NCBI GenBank assembly: GCA_964057225.1
Contig: OZ059894.1
Coordinates: forward strand, 21,544,476-21,608,475
Length of the DNA: 64,000 bases
From: Auanema rhodensis
Lineage: Eukaryota; Nematoda; Chromadorea; Rhabditida; Rhabditidae
Reading direction: 5' to 3'
Both the position numbers and the translations under genes were made by a program. Position 1 is the first letter of the stretch. Each line of letters starts with the position of its first letter. The notes beneath the pieces were generated by a model. That model did no database searches. It was not told the DNA's origin and saw only the letters and a list, made by a program, of their open reading frames with translations. This document shows, piece after piece, positions 1 to 11,400 of this stretch.

Positions 1-3000
1 TTAAAAATCCGCATCGAATGCACTATACTACATTGAAAAACGCTTAATACAAAAATTAGTTATGATCGTTTGAAAAATGATGCATTAGTGTATGTTGAGT
101 TTCCATGTACACTCAACATTGCTTCCAAAAACATTTTGACAAAAATTTTTTCGAAAAATTTCGAAATAATTTAGCAAAAAGTAGATGTTTTTAGATTCCA
201 TTTTTCAAGGCAAAGACGATGGACATTGTTATTCGACGAAAAAATTAATTCTTCAGGGTGAAAATCGAGGATATAAGTGTGAACTTATATCAGTTGATAT
301 CTCGGTGCATTTTTAAGCTAGCGCAAATCTGATAACACAGAACGACGCAGCTTAAAAATTCGCATCGAATGCACTATACTACATTGAAAAACGCTTAATA
401 CAAAAATTAGTTATGATCGTTTGAAAAATGATGCATTAGTGTATGTTGAGTTTCCATGTACACTCAACATTGCTTCCAAAAACATTTTGACAAAAATTTT
501 TTCGAGAAATTTCAAAATAATTTAGCAAAAAGTAGATGTTTTTAGATTCCTTTTTTCAAGGCAAAGACGATGGACAATGTTATTCAACGAAAAAATTAAT
601 TCTTCAGGGTGAAAATCGAGGATATAAGTGTGAACTTATATCAGTTGATATCTCGGTGCATTTTTAAGCTAGCGCAAATCTGATAACACAGAACGACGCA
701 GCTTAAAAATCCGCATCGAATGCACTATACTACATTGAAAAACGCTTAATACAAAAATTAGTTATGATCGTTTGAAAAATGATGCATTAGTGTATGTTGA
801 GTTTCCATGTACACTCAACATTGCTTCCAAAAACATTTTGACAAAAATTTTTTTGAAAAATTTCAAAATAATTTAGCAAAAAGTAGATGTTTTTAGATTC
901 CTTTTTTCAAGGCAAAGACGATGGACAATGTTATTCAACGAAAAAATTAATTCTTCAGGGTGAAAATCGAGGATATAAGTGTGAACTTATATCAGTTGAT
1001 ATCTCGGTGCATTTTTAAGCTAGCGCAAATCTGATAACACAGAACGACGCAGCTTAAAAATCCGCATCGAATGCACTATACTACATTGAGAAACGCTTAA
1101 TACAAAAATTAGTTATGATCGTTTGAAAAATGATGCATTAGTGTATGTTGAGTTTCCATGTACACTCAACATTGCTTCCAAAAACATTTTGACAAAAATT
1201 TTTTCGAGAAATTTCAAAATAATTTAGCAAAAAGTAGATGTTTTTAGATTCCTTTTTTCAAGGCAAAGACGATGGACAATGTTATTCAACGAAAAAATTA
1301 ATTCTTCAGGGTGAAAATCGAGGATATAAGTGTGAACTTATATCAGTTGATATCTCGGTGCATTTTTAAGCTAGCGCAAATCTGATAACACAGATCGACG
1401 CAGCTTAAAAATCCGCATCGAATGCACTATACTACATTGAGAAACGCTTAATACAAAATTAGTTATGATCGTTTGAAAAATGATGCATTAGTGTATGTTG
1501 AGTTTCCATGTACACTCAACATTGCTTCCAAAAACATTTTGACAAAAATTTTTTCGAAAAATTTCAAAATAATTTAGCAAAAAGTAGATGTTTTTAGATT
1601 CCTTTTTTCAAGGCAAAGACGATGGACAATGTTATTCAACGAAAAAATTAATTCTTCAGGGTGAAAATCGAGGATATAAGTGTGAACTTATATCAGTTGA
1701 TATCTCGGTGCATTTTTAAGCTAGCGCAAATCTGATAACACAGATCGACGCAGCTTAAAAATCCGCATTGAATGCACTATACTACATTGAGAAACGCTCA
1801 ATACAAAAATTAGTTATGATCGTTTGAAAAATGATGCATTAGTGTATGTTGAGTTTCCATGTACACTCAACATTGCTTCCAAAAACATTTTGACAAAAAT
1901 TTTTTCGAGAAATTTCAAAATAATTTAGCAAAAAGTAGATGTTTTTAGATTCCTTTTTTCAAGGCAAAGACGATGGACAATGTTATTCAACGAAAAAATT
2001 AATTCTTCAGGGTGAAAATCGAGGATATAAGTGTGAACTTATATCAGTTGATATCTCGGTGCATTTTTAAGCTAGCGCAAATCTGATAACACAGATCGAC
2101 GCAGCTTAAAAATCCGCATCGAATGCACTATACTACATTGAGAAACGCTTAATACAAAAATTAGTTATGATCGTTTGAAAAATGATGCATTAGTGTATGT
2201 TGAGTTTCCATGTACACTCAACATTGCTTCCAAAAACATTTTGACAAAAATTTTTTCGAAAAATTTCAAAATAATTTAGCAAAAAGTAGATGTTTTTAGA
2301 TTCCTTTTTTCAAGGCAAAGACGATAGACAATGTTATTCAACGAAAAAATTAATTCTTCAGGGTGAAAATCGAGGATATAAGTGTGAACTTATATCAGTT
2401 GATATCTCGGTGCATTTTTAAGCTAGCGCAAATCTGATAACACAGATCGACGCAGCTTAAAAATCCGCATCGAATGCACTATACTACATTGAGAAACGCT
2501 CAATACAAAAATTAGTTATGATCGTTTGAAAAATGATGCATTAGTGTATGTTGAGTTTCCATGTACACTCAACATTGCTTCCAAAAACATTTTGACAAAA
2601 ATTTTTTCGAAAAATTTCAAAATAATTTAGCAAAAAGTAGATGTTTTTAGATTCCTTTTTTCAAGGCAAAGACGATGGACAATGTTATTCAACGAAAAAA
2701 TTAATTCTTCAGGGTGAAAATCGAGGATATAAGTGTGAACTTATATCAGTTGATATCTCGGTGCATTTTTAAGCTAGCGCAAATCTGATAACACAGATCG
2801 ACGCAGCTTAAAAATCCGCATCGAATGCACTATACTACATTGAGAAACGCTTAATACAAAAATTAGTTATGATCGTTTGAAAAATGATGCATTAGTGTAT
2901 GTTGAGTTTCCATGTACACTCAACATTGCTTCCAAAAACATTTTGACAAAAATTTTTTCGAAAAATTTCAAAATAATTTAGCAAAAAGTAGATGTTTTTA

Positions 3001-3158
3001 GATTCCTTTTTTCAAGGCAAAGACGATAGACAATGTTATTCAACGAAAAAATTAATTCTTCAGGGTGAAAATCGAGGATATAAGTGTGAACTTATATCAG
3101 TTGATATCTCGGTGCATTTTTAAGCTAGCGCAAATCTGATAACACAGATCGACGCAGC
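1..3158 (-). repeat. Higher-order repeat copy 1 in block A (9 monomers)
   Basis: Nine monomers form the longest version of the block A higher-order unit. The first carries TTTCGAAATAA, TTCCATTTTTC and GACATTGTTATTCGACG. The second starts ATTCGCATCG with GAAAAACG. The sixth carries CCGCATTGAATG with CGCTCAATAC. The seventh and ninth carry GATAGAC. The same order recurs from 3159, but without the third monomer (703-1053) and the fifth (1405-1754, the 350-bp one). Its length is 9 x 351 minus 1, matching the 3158-bp higher-order unit of domain B1. Confidence 0.75.
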
Positions 3159-5615
3159 TTAAAAATCCGCATCGAATGCACTATACTACATTGAGAAACG
3201 CTCAATACAAAAATTAGTTATGATCGTTTGAAAAATGATGCATTAGTGTATGTTGAGTTTCCATGTACACTCAACATTGCTTCCAAAAACATTTTGACAA
3301 AAATTTTTTCGAAAAATTTCGAAATAATTTAGCAAAAAGTAGATGTTTTTAGATTCCATTTTTCAAGGCAAAGACGATGGACATTGTTATTCGACGAAAA
3401 AATTAATTCTTCAGGGTGAAAATCGAGGATATAAGTGTGAACTTATATCAGTTGATATCTCGGTGCATTTTTAAGCTAGCGCAAATCTGATAACACAGAA
3501 CGACGCAGCTTAAAAATTCGCATCGAATGCACTATACTACATTGAAAAACGCTTAATACAAAAATTAGTTATGATCGTTTGAAAAATGATGCATTAGTGT
3601 ATGTTGAGTTTCCATGTACACTCAACATTGCTTCCAAAAACATTTTGACAAAAATTTTTTCGAGAAATTTCAAAATAATTTAGCAAAAAGTAGATGTTTT
3701 TAGATTCCTTTTTTCAAGGCAAAGACGATGGACAATGTTATTCAACGAAAAAATTAATTCTTCAGGGTGAAAATCGAGGATATAAGTGTGAACTTATATC
3801 AGTTGATATCTCGGTGCATTTTTAAGCTAGCGCAAATCTGATAACACAGATCGACGCAGCTTAAAAATCCGCATCGAATGCACTATACTACATTGAGAAA
3901 CGCTTAATACAAAAATTAGTTATGATCGTTTGAAAAATGATGCATTAGTGTATGTTGAGTTTCCATGTACACTCAACATTGCTTCCAAAAACATTTTGAC
4001 AAAAATTTTTTCGAGAAATTTCAAAATAATTTAGCAAAAAGTAGATGTTTTTAGATTCCTTTTTTCAAGGCAAAGACGATGGACAATGTTATTCAACGAA
4101 AAAATTAATTCTTCAGGGTGAAAATCGAGGATATAAGTGTGAACTTATATCAGTTGATATCTCGGTGCATTTTTAAGCTAGCGCAAATCTGATAACACAG
4201 ATCGACGCAGCTTAAAAATCCGCATTGAATGCACTATACTACATTGAGAAACGCTCAATACAAAAATTAGTTATGATCGTTTGAAAAATGATGCATTAGT
4301 GTATGTTGAGTTTCCATGTACACTCAACATTGCTTCCAAAAACATTTTGACAAAAATTTTTTCGAGAAATTTCAAAATAATTTAGCAAAAAGTAGATGTT
4401 TTTAGATTCCTTTTTTCAAGGCAAAGACGATGGACAATGTTATTCAACGAAAAAATTAATTCTTCAGGGTGAAAATCGAGGATATAAGTGTGAACTTATA
4501 TCAGTTGATATCTCGGTGCATTTTTAAGCTAGCGCAAATCTGATAACACAGATCGACGCAGCTTAAAAATCCGCATCGAATGCACTATACTACATTGAGA
4601 AACGCTTAATACAAAAATTAGTTATGATCGTTTGAAAAATGATGCATTAGTGTATGTTGAGTTTCCATGTACACTCAACATTGCTTCCAAAAACATTTTG
4701 ACAAAAATTTTTTCGAAAAATTTCAAAATAATTTAGCAAAAAGTAGATGTTTTTAGATTCCTTTTTTCAAGGCAAAGACGATAGACAATGTTATTCAACG
4801 AAAAAATTAATTCTTCAGGGTGAAAATCGAGGATATAAGTGTGAACTTATATCAGTTGATATCTCGGTGCATTTTTAAGCTAGCGCAAATCTGATAACAC
4901 AGATCGACGCAGCTTAAAAATCCGCATCGAATGCACTATACTACATTGAGAAACGCTCAATACAAAAATTAGTTATGATCGTTTGAAAAATGATGCATTA
5001 GTGTATGTTGAGTTTCCATGTACACTCAACATTGCTTCCAAAAACATTTTGACAAAAATTTTTTCGAAAAATTTCAAAATAATTTAGCAAAAAGTAGATG
5101 TTTTTAGATTCCTTTTTTCAAGGCAAAGACGATGGACAATGTTATTCAACGAAAAAATTAATTCTTCAGGGTGAAAATCGAGGATATAAGTGTGAACTTA
5201 TATCAGTTGATATCTCGGTGCATTTTTAAGCTAGCGCAAATCTGATAACACAGATCGACGCAGCTTAAAAATCCGCATCGAATGCACTATACTACATTGA
5301 GAAACGCTTAATACAAAAATTAGTTATGATCGTTTGAAAAATGATGCATTAGTGTATGTTGAGTTTCCATGTACACTCAACATTGCTTCCAAAAACATTT
5401 TGACAAAAATTTTTTCGAAAAATTTCAAAATAATTTAGCAAAAAGTAGATGTTTTTAGATTCCTTTTTTCAAGGCAAAGACGATAGACAATGTTATTCAA
5501 CGAAAAAATTAATTCTTCAGGGTGAAAATCGAGGATATAAGTGTGAACTTATATCAGTTGATATCTCGGTGCATTTTTAAGCTAGCGCAAATCTGATAAC
5601 ACAGATCGACGCAGC
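3159..5615 (-). repeat. Higher-order repeat copy 2 in block A (7 monomers, 2457 bp)
   Basis: The seven monomers at 3159, 3510, 3861, 4212, 4563, 4914 and 5265 follow the marker order of copy 1 minus two units. The GACATTG/TTCGACG type is at 3159, the ATTCGCATCG type at 3510, the CGCATTGAATG type at 4212, and GATAGAC types at 4563 and 5265 alternate with GATGGAC at 4914. The first unit recurs exactly 2457 bp later, at 5616. Confidence 0.8.
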
Positions 5616-7019
5616 TTAAAAATCCGCATCGAATGCACTATACTACATTGAGAAACGCTCAATACAAAAATTAGTTATGATCGTTTGAAAAATGATGCAT
5701 TAGTGTATGTTGAGTTTCCATGTACACTCAACATTGCTTCCAAAAACATTTTGACAAAAATTTTTTCGAAAAATTTCGAAATAATTTAGCAAAAAGTAGA
5801 TGTTTTTAGATTCCATTTTTCAAGGCAAAGACGATGGACATTGTTATTCGACGAAAAAATTAATTCTTCAGGGTGAAAATCGAGGATATAAGTGTGAACT
5901 TATATCAGTTGATATCTCGGTGCATTTTTAAGCTAGCGCAAATCTGATAACACAGAACGACGCAGCTTAAAAATTCGCATCGAATGCACTATACTACATT
6001 GAAAAACGCTTAATACAAAAATTAGTTATGATCGTTTGAAAAATGATGCATTAGTGTATGTTGAGTTTCCATGTACACTCAACATTGCTTCCAAAAACAT
6101 TTTGACAAAAATTTTTTCGAGAAATTTCAAAATAATTTAGCAAAAAGTAGATGTTTTTAGATTCCTTTTTTCAAGGCAAAGACGATGGACAATGTTATTC
6201 AACGAAAAAATTAATTCTTCAGGGTGAAAATCGAGGATATAAGTGTGAACTTATATCAGTTGATATCTCGGTGCATTTTTAAGCTAGCGCAAATCTGATA
6301 ACACAGATCGACGCAGCTTAAAAATCCGCATCGAATGCACTATACTACATTGAGAAACGCTTAATACAAAAATTAGTTATGATCGTTTGAAAAATGATGC
6401 ATTAGTGTATGTTGAGTTTCCATGTACACTCAACATTGCTTCCAAAAACATTTTGACAAAAATTTTTTCGAGAAATTTCAAAATAATTTAGCAAAAAGTA
6501 GATGTTTTTAGATTCCTTTTTTCAAGGCAAAGACGATGGACAATGTTATTCAACGAAAAAATTAATTCTTCAGGGTGAAAATCGAGGATATAAGTGTGAA
6601 CTTATATCAGTTGATATCTCGGTGCATTTTTAAGCTAGCGCAAATCTGATAACACAGATCGACGCAGCTTAAAAATCCGCATCGAATGCACTATACTACA
6701 TTGAGAAACGCTTAATACAAAAATTAGTTATGATCGTTTGAAAAATGATGCATTAGTGTATGTTGAGTTTCCATGTACACTCAACATTGCTTCCAAAAAC
6801 ATTTTGACAAAAATTTTTTCGAAAAATTTCAAAATAATTTAGCAAAAAGTAGATGTTTTTAGATTCCTTTTTTCAAGGCAAAGACGATAGACAATGTTAT
6901 TCAACGAAAAAATTAATTCTTCAGGGTGAAAATCGAGGATATAAGTGTGAACTTATATCAGTTGATATCTCGGTGCATTTTTAAGCTAGCGCAAATCTGA
7001 TAACACAGATCGACGCAGC
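5616..7019 (-). repeat. Truncated higher-order repeat copy 3 in block A (4 monomers)
   Basis: The monomers at 5616, 5967 and 6318 match the first three of copy 2. The next (6669, GATAGAC) matches the fifth of copy 2, so the CGCATTGAATG monomer is skipped. The series then stops at the divergent unit beside the inversion junction. This copy is the shortest of the three. Confidence 0.7.
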
Positions 7020-7371
7020 TTAAAAATCCGCATCGAATGCACTATACTACATTGAGAAACGCTTAGTACAAAAATTAGTTATGATCGTTTGAAAAATGAT
7101 GCATTAGTGTATGTTGAGTTTCCATGTACACTCAACATTGCTTCCAAAATCATTTTGACAAAAATTTTTTCGAAAAATTTCAAAATAATTTAGCAAAAAG
7201 TAGATGTTTTTAGATTCCTTCTTTTCAAGGCAAAGACGATAGACAATGTTATTCAACGAAAAAATTAATTCTTCAGGGTGAAAATCGAGGATATAAGTGT
7301 GAACTTATATCAGTTGATATCTCGGTGCATTTTTAAGCTAGCGCAAATCTGATAACACATATCGACGCAGC
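7020..7371 (-). repeat. Divergent last complete monomer of block A (352 bp)
   Basis: This monomer next to the polarity switch has four private changes seen in no other copy I read: CTTAGTAC for CTTAATAC (7066), CCAAAATCATT for CCAAAAACATT (7150), an inserted C in the T-run (7221) giving 352 bp, and ACACATATCG for ACACAGATCG (7360). It otherwise resembles the GATAGAC type. A cluster of private changes in an edge unit is what weak homogenisation at an array boundary would give. Confidence 0.85.
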
Positions 7372-7400
7372 TTAAAAATCCGCATCGAATGCACTATACT
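7372..7400 (-). repeat. Truncated monomer stub at the inversion
   Basis: This is the first 29 bp of a block A monomer, ending in CACTATACT. The next base should begin ACATTGAG, but the sequence jumps 77 bp ahead in the monomer to GTACACTCAAC. Only one base (T at 7400) is shared across this join. Confidence 0.9.
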
Positions 7401-7515
7401 GTACACTCAACATTGCTTCCAAAAACATTTTGACAAAAATTTTTTCGAAAAATTTCAAAATAATTTAGCAAAAAGTAGATGTTTTTAGATTCCATTTTTC
7501 AAGGCAAAGACGATG
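7401..7515 (-). repeat. 115-bp inverted copy bridging the polarity switch
   Basis: This segment is in minus orientation and is a base-for-base reverse complement of 7777-7891 in the plus-orientation array, including the TTCCATTTTTC variant that is uncommon nearby in block A. It runs from GTACACTCAAC to AAGACGATG. Its left join is the 77-bp jump. Its right join, into TTTTTGGAAGC of opposite polarity, overlaps by the three bases ATG (7513-7515). A short foldback copy with tiny overlaps at both ends looks like template switching during repair or replication; that mechanism is inference. A misassembly or chimeric read is the alternative. Confidence 0.88.
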
Positions 7516-7540
7516 TTTTTGGAAGCAATGTTGAGTGTAC
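7401..7540. repeat. Close inverted repeat at the junction (27-bp arms)
   Basis: The arms at 7401-7427 and 7514-7540 are perfect reverse complements, separated by 86 bp. Pairing stops outside 7401 and 7540, where the flanks differ. The DNA could extrude a hairpin or cruciform here. This structure exists only at the junction; ordinary monomers have shorter dyads. Confidence 0.9.
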
Positions 7541-7638
7541 ATGGAAACTCAACATACACTAATGCATCATTTTTCAAACGATCATAACTAATTTTTGTAT
7601 TAAGCGTTTCTCAATGTAGTATAGTGCATTCGATGCGG

Positions 7639-7689
7639 ATTTTTAAGCTGCGTCGATCTGTGTTATCAGATTTGCGCTAGCTTAAAAAT
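7639..7689. repeat. 51-bp imperfect hairpin in the monomer (representative)
   Basis: The outer arms ATTTTTAAGCT (7639-7649) and AGCTTAAAAAT (7679-7689) are an 11-bp perfect inverted repeat. Inside, GCG pairs with CGC and ATCTG with CAGAT around a TGTTAT loop, with one bulge and a few mismatches. It occurs once per monomer in both orientations. Several diagnostic alleles fall in it: GTCGTTCTG, TTATCCGATT, GATGTGCG and TTTGCACTAG in the inner part, and GCGGTTTTTCAAGC in the outer arm of B3 alpha units. Whether it forms in DNA or in transcripts is unknown. Confidence 0.8.
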
Positions 7690-7706
7690 GCACCGAGATA
7701 TCAACT

Positions 7707-7728
7707 GATATAAGTTCACACTTATATC
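7707..7728. repeat. 22-bp dyad in the monomer (representative)
   Basis: GATATAAGT and ACTTATATC are perfect 9-bp inverted arms around a TCAC loop. In the AAGTTTAC allele the loop is TTAC and the arms stay intact. In the ATATGTTCAC allele one arm base is changed, breaking one pair. It is preceded by a shorter ATATCA-AC-TGATAT dyad that overlaps it. Confidence 0.85.
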
Positions 7729-7839
7729 CTCGATTTTCACCCTGAAGAATTAATTTTTTCGTTGAATAACATTGTCCATCGTCTTTGCCTTGAAAAATGG
7801 AATCTAAAAACATCTACTTTTTGCTAAATTATTTTGAAA

Positions 7840-7851
7840 TTTTTCGAAAAA
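7840..7851. repeat. TTTTTCGAAAAA palindrome in the monomer (representative)
   Basis: A 12-bp perfect palindrome centred on TTCGAA, in the longest A/T tract of the monomer. One extra A on the right stops it from extending to 18 bp. In B1 the C-bearing allele AATTTCTCG destroys it. Confidence 0.75.
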
Positions 7852-7878
7852 ATTTTTGTCAAAATGTTTTTGGAAGCA

Positions 7879-7906
7879 ATGTTGAGTGTACATGGAAACT
7901 CAACAT
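7879..7906. repeat. 28-bp dyad in the invariant part of the monomer (representative)
   Basis: The arms ATGTTGAGT and ACTCAACAT (9 bp) flank the 10-base loop GTACATGGAA. It is nearly invariant in the window; the CAACACACAC allele removes only the outermost pair, and one B1 unit has a single arm change (16658). The left breakpoint at 7400/7401 falls in the loop of this element as read in block A. Confidence 0.82.
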
Positions 7907-8448
7907 ACACTAATGCATCATTTTTCGAACGATCATAACTAATTTTTGTATTAAGCGTTTTTCAATGTAGTATAGTGCATTCGATGCGGATTTTTAAGCT
8001 GCGTCGATCTGTGTTATCAGATTTGCGCTAGCTTAAAAATGCACCGAGATATCAACTGATATAAGTTCACACTTATATCCTCGATTTTCACCCTGAAGAA
8101 TTAATTTTTTCGTTGAATAACATTGTCCATCGTCTTTGCATTGAAAAATGGAATCTAAAAACATCTACTTTTTGCTAAATTATTTTGAAATTTTTCGAAA
8201 AAATTTTTGTCAAAATGTTTTTGGAAGCAATGTTGAGTGTACATGGAAACTCAACATACACTAATGCATCATTTTTCAAACGATCATAACTAATTTTTGT
8301 ATTAAGCGTTTCTCAATGTAGTATAGTGCATTCGATGCGGATTTTTAAGCTGCGTCGATCTGTGTTATCAGATTTGCGCTAGCTTAAAAATGCACCGAGA
8401 TATCAACTGATATAAGTTCACACTTATATCCTCGATTTTCACCCTGAA

Positions 8449-11400
8449 GAATTGATTTTTTCGTTGAATAACATTGACCATCGTCTTTGCCTTGAAAAAA
8501 GGAATCTAAAAACATCTACTTTTTGCTAAATTATTCTGAAATGTTTCGAAAAAATTTTTGTCAAAATGTTTTTGGAAGCAATGTTGAGTGTACATGGAAA
8601 CTCAACATACACTAATGCATCATTTTTCAAACGATCATAACTAATTTTTGTATTAAGCGTTTCTCAATGTAGTATAGTGCATTCGATGCGGATTTTTAAG
8701 CTGCGTCGATCTGTGTTATCAGATTTGCGCTAGCTTAAAAACGCACCGAGATATCAACTGATATAAGTTCACACTTATATCCTCGATTTTCACCCTGAAG
8801 AATTAATTTTTTCGTTGAATAACATTGTCCATCGTCTTTGCCTTGAAAAAAGGAATCTAAAAACATCTACTTTTTGCTAAATTATTTCGAAATTCCTCGA
8901 AAAAATTTTTGTCAAAATGTTTTTGGAAGCAATGTTGAGTGTACATGGAAACTCAACATACACTAATGCATCATTTTTCAAACGATCATAACTAATTTTG
9001 TATTAAGCGTTTCTCAATGTAGTATAGTGCATTCGATGCGGATTTTTAAGCTGCGTCGATCTGTGTTATCAGATTTGCGCTAGCTTAAAAATGCACCGAG
9101 ATATCAACTGATATAAGTTCACACTTATATCCTCGATTTTCACCCTGAAGAATTAATTTTTTCGTTGAATAACATTGTCCATCGTCTTTGCCTTGAAAAA
9201 AGGAATCTAAAAACATCTACTTTTTGCTAAATTATTCTGAAATTTTTCGAAAAAATTTTTGTCAAAATGTTTTTGGAAGCAATGTTGAGTGTACATGGAA
9301 ACTCAACATACACTAATGCATCATTTTTCAAACGATCATAACTAATTTTTGTATTGAGCGTTTCTCAATGTAGTATAGTGCATTCGATGCGGATTTTTAA
9401 GCTGCGTTGATCTGTGTTATCAGATTTGCGCTAGCTTAAAAATGCACCGAGATATCAACTGATATAAGTTCACACTTATATCCTCGATTTTCACCCTGAA
9501 GAATTAATTTTTTCGTCGAATAACATTGTCCATCGTCTTTGCCTTGAAAAAAGGAATCTAAAAACATCTACTTTTTGCTAAATTATTTTGAATTTTTTCG
9601 AAAAAATTTTTGTCAAAATGTTTTTGGAAGCAATGTTGAGTGTACATGGAAACTCAACATACACTAATGCATCATTTTTCAAACGATCATAACTAATTTT
9701 TGTATTAAGCGTTTCTCAATGTAGTATAGTGCATTCGATGCGGATTTTTAAGCTGCGTCGATCTGTGTTATCAGATTTGCGCTAGCTTAAAAATGCACCG
9801 AGATATCAACTGATATAAGTTCACACTTATATCCTCGATTTTCACCCTGAAGAATTGATTTTTTCGTTGAATAACATTGACCATCGTCTTTGCCTTGAAA
9901 AAAGGAATCTAAAAACATCTACTTTTTGCTAAATTATTCTGAAATGTTTCGAAAAAATTTTTGTCAAAATGTTTTTGGAAGCAATGTTGAGTGTACATGG
10001 AAACTCAACATACACTAATGCATCATTTTTCAAACGATCATAACTAATTTTTGTATTAAGCGTTTCTCAATGTAGTATAGTGCATTCGATGCGGATTTTT
10101 AAGCTGCGTCGATCTGTGTTATCAGATTTGCGCTAGCTTAAAAATGCACCGAGATATCAACTGATATAAGTTCACACTTATATCCTCGATTTTCACCCTG
10201 AAGAATTAATTTTTTCGTTGAATAACATTGTCCATCGTCTTTGCATTAAAAAATGGAATCTAAAAACATCTACTTTTTGCTAAATTATTCTGAAATGTTT
10301 CGAAAAAATTTTTGTCAAAATGTTTTTGGAAGCAATGTTGAGTGTACATGGAAACTCAACATACACTAATGCATCATTTTTCAAACGATCATAACTAATT
10401 TTTGTATTAAGCGTTTCTCAATGTAGTATAGTGCATTCGATGCGGATTTTTAAGCTGCGTCGATCTGTGTTATCAGATTTGCGCTAGCTTAAAAACGCAC
10501 CGAGATATCAACTGATATAAGTTCACACTTATATCCTCGATTTTCACCCTGAAGAATTAATTTTTTCGTTGAATAACATTGTCCATCGTCTTTGCCTTGA
10601 AAAAAGGAATCTAAAAACATCTACTTTTTGCTAAATTATTTTGAAATTTTTCGAAAAAATTTTTGTCAAAATGTTTTTGGAAGCAATGTTGAGTGTACAT
10701 GGAAACTCAACATACACTAATGCATCATTTTTCAAACGATCATAACTAATTTTGTATTAAGCGTTTCTCAATGTAGTATAGTGCATTCGATGCGGATTTT
10801 TAAGCTGCGTCGATCTGTGTTATCAGATTTGCGCTAGCTTAAAAATGCACCGAGATATCAACTGATATAAGTTCACACTTATATCCTCGATTTTCACCCT
10901 GAAGAATTAATTTTTTCGTTGAATAACATTGTCCATCGTCTTTGCCTTGAAAAAAGGAATCTAAAAACATCTACTTTTTGCTAAATTATTTTGAAATTTC
11001 TCGAAAAAATTTTTGTCAAAATGTTTTTGGAAGCAATGTTGAGTGTACATGGAAACTCAACATACACTAATGCATCATTTTTCAAACGATCATAACTAAT
11101 TTTTGTCTTAAGCGTTTTTCAATGTAGTATAGTGCATTCGATGCGAATTTTTAAGCTGCGTCGTTCTGTGTTATCAGATTTGCGCTAGCTTAAAAATGCA
11201 CCGAGATATCAACTGATATAAGTTCACACTTATATCCTCGATTTTCACCCTGAAGAATTAATTTTTTCGTTGAATAACATTGTCCATCGTCTTTGCCTTG
11301 AAAAAAGGAATCTAAAAACATCTACTTTTTGCTAAATTATTTTGAAATTTCTCGAAAAAATTTTTGTCAAAATGTTTTTGGAAGCAATGTTGAGTGTACA

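Larger units (their letters stand above)
1..7400 (-). repeat. Block A: minus-orientation satellite monomers
   Basis: Twenty-one complete monomers and a 29-bp stub read on the plus strand as the reverse complement of the rest of the window. Starts: 1, 352, 703, 1054, 1405, 1755, 2106, 2457, 2808, 3159, 3510, 3861, 4212, 4563, 4914, 5265, 5616, 5967, 6318, 6669, 7020, with the stub at 7372. The unit at 1405 is 350 bp, lacking one A in ATACAAAATT. The unit at 7020 is 352 bp. Diagnostic sites: CGCTTAATAC or CGCTCAATAC, GAGAAACG or GAAAAACG, TCGAGAAA or TCGAAAAA, GATGGAC or GATAGAC, and CAGATCG or CAGAACG. The block continues off the left edge. Confidence 0.95.
7516..7746 (+). repeat. Partial first monomer of block B
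   Basis: This is offset 121-351 of the reference monomer, in plus orientation, starting at TTTTTGGAAGC immediately after the polarity switch. From 7747 complete 351-bp units follow. Confidence 0.92.

Noticed and set aside
7372-7540. Polarity switch as a simple adapter-missed foldback read artefact
   Set aside because: Such an artefact would make both flanks reverse complements of each other right from the joint. Here only 115 bp pairs, at an offset, and the flanking monomers differ. Misassembly of another kind is not excluded.
7625-7640. Pol III B-box-like GCATTCGATGC
   Set aside because: It shares only TTCGA and one more base with the B-box consensus and has no A box at a suitable distance.
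7707-7728. Nuclear receptor (ecdysone-type) half-site AGTTCA in the dyad
   Set aside because: Only one half-site is present, with no second half at proper spacing, and it is lost in the AAGTTTAC allele.
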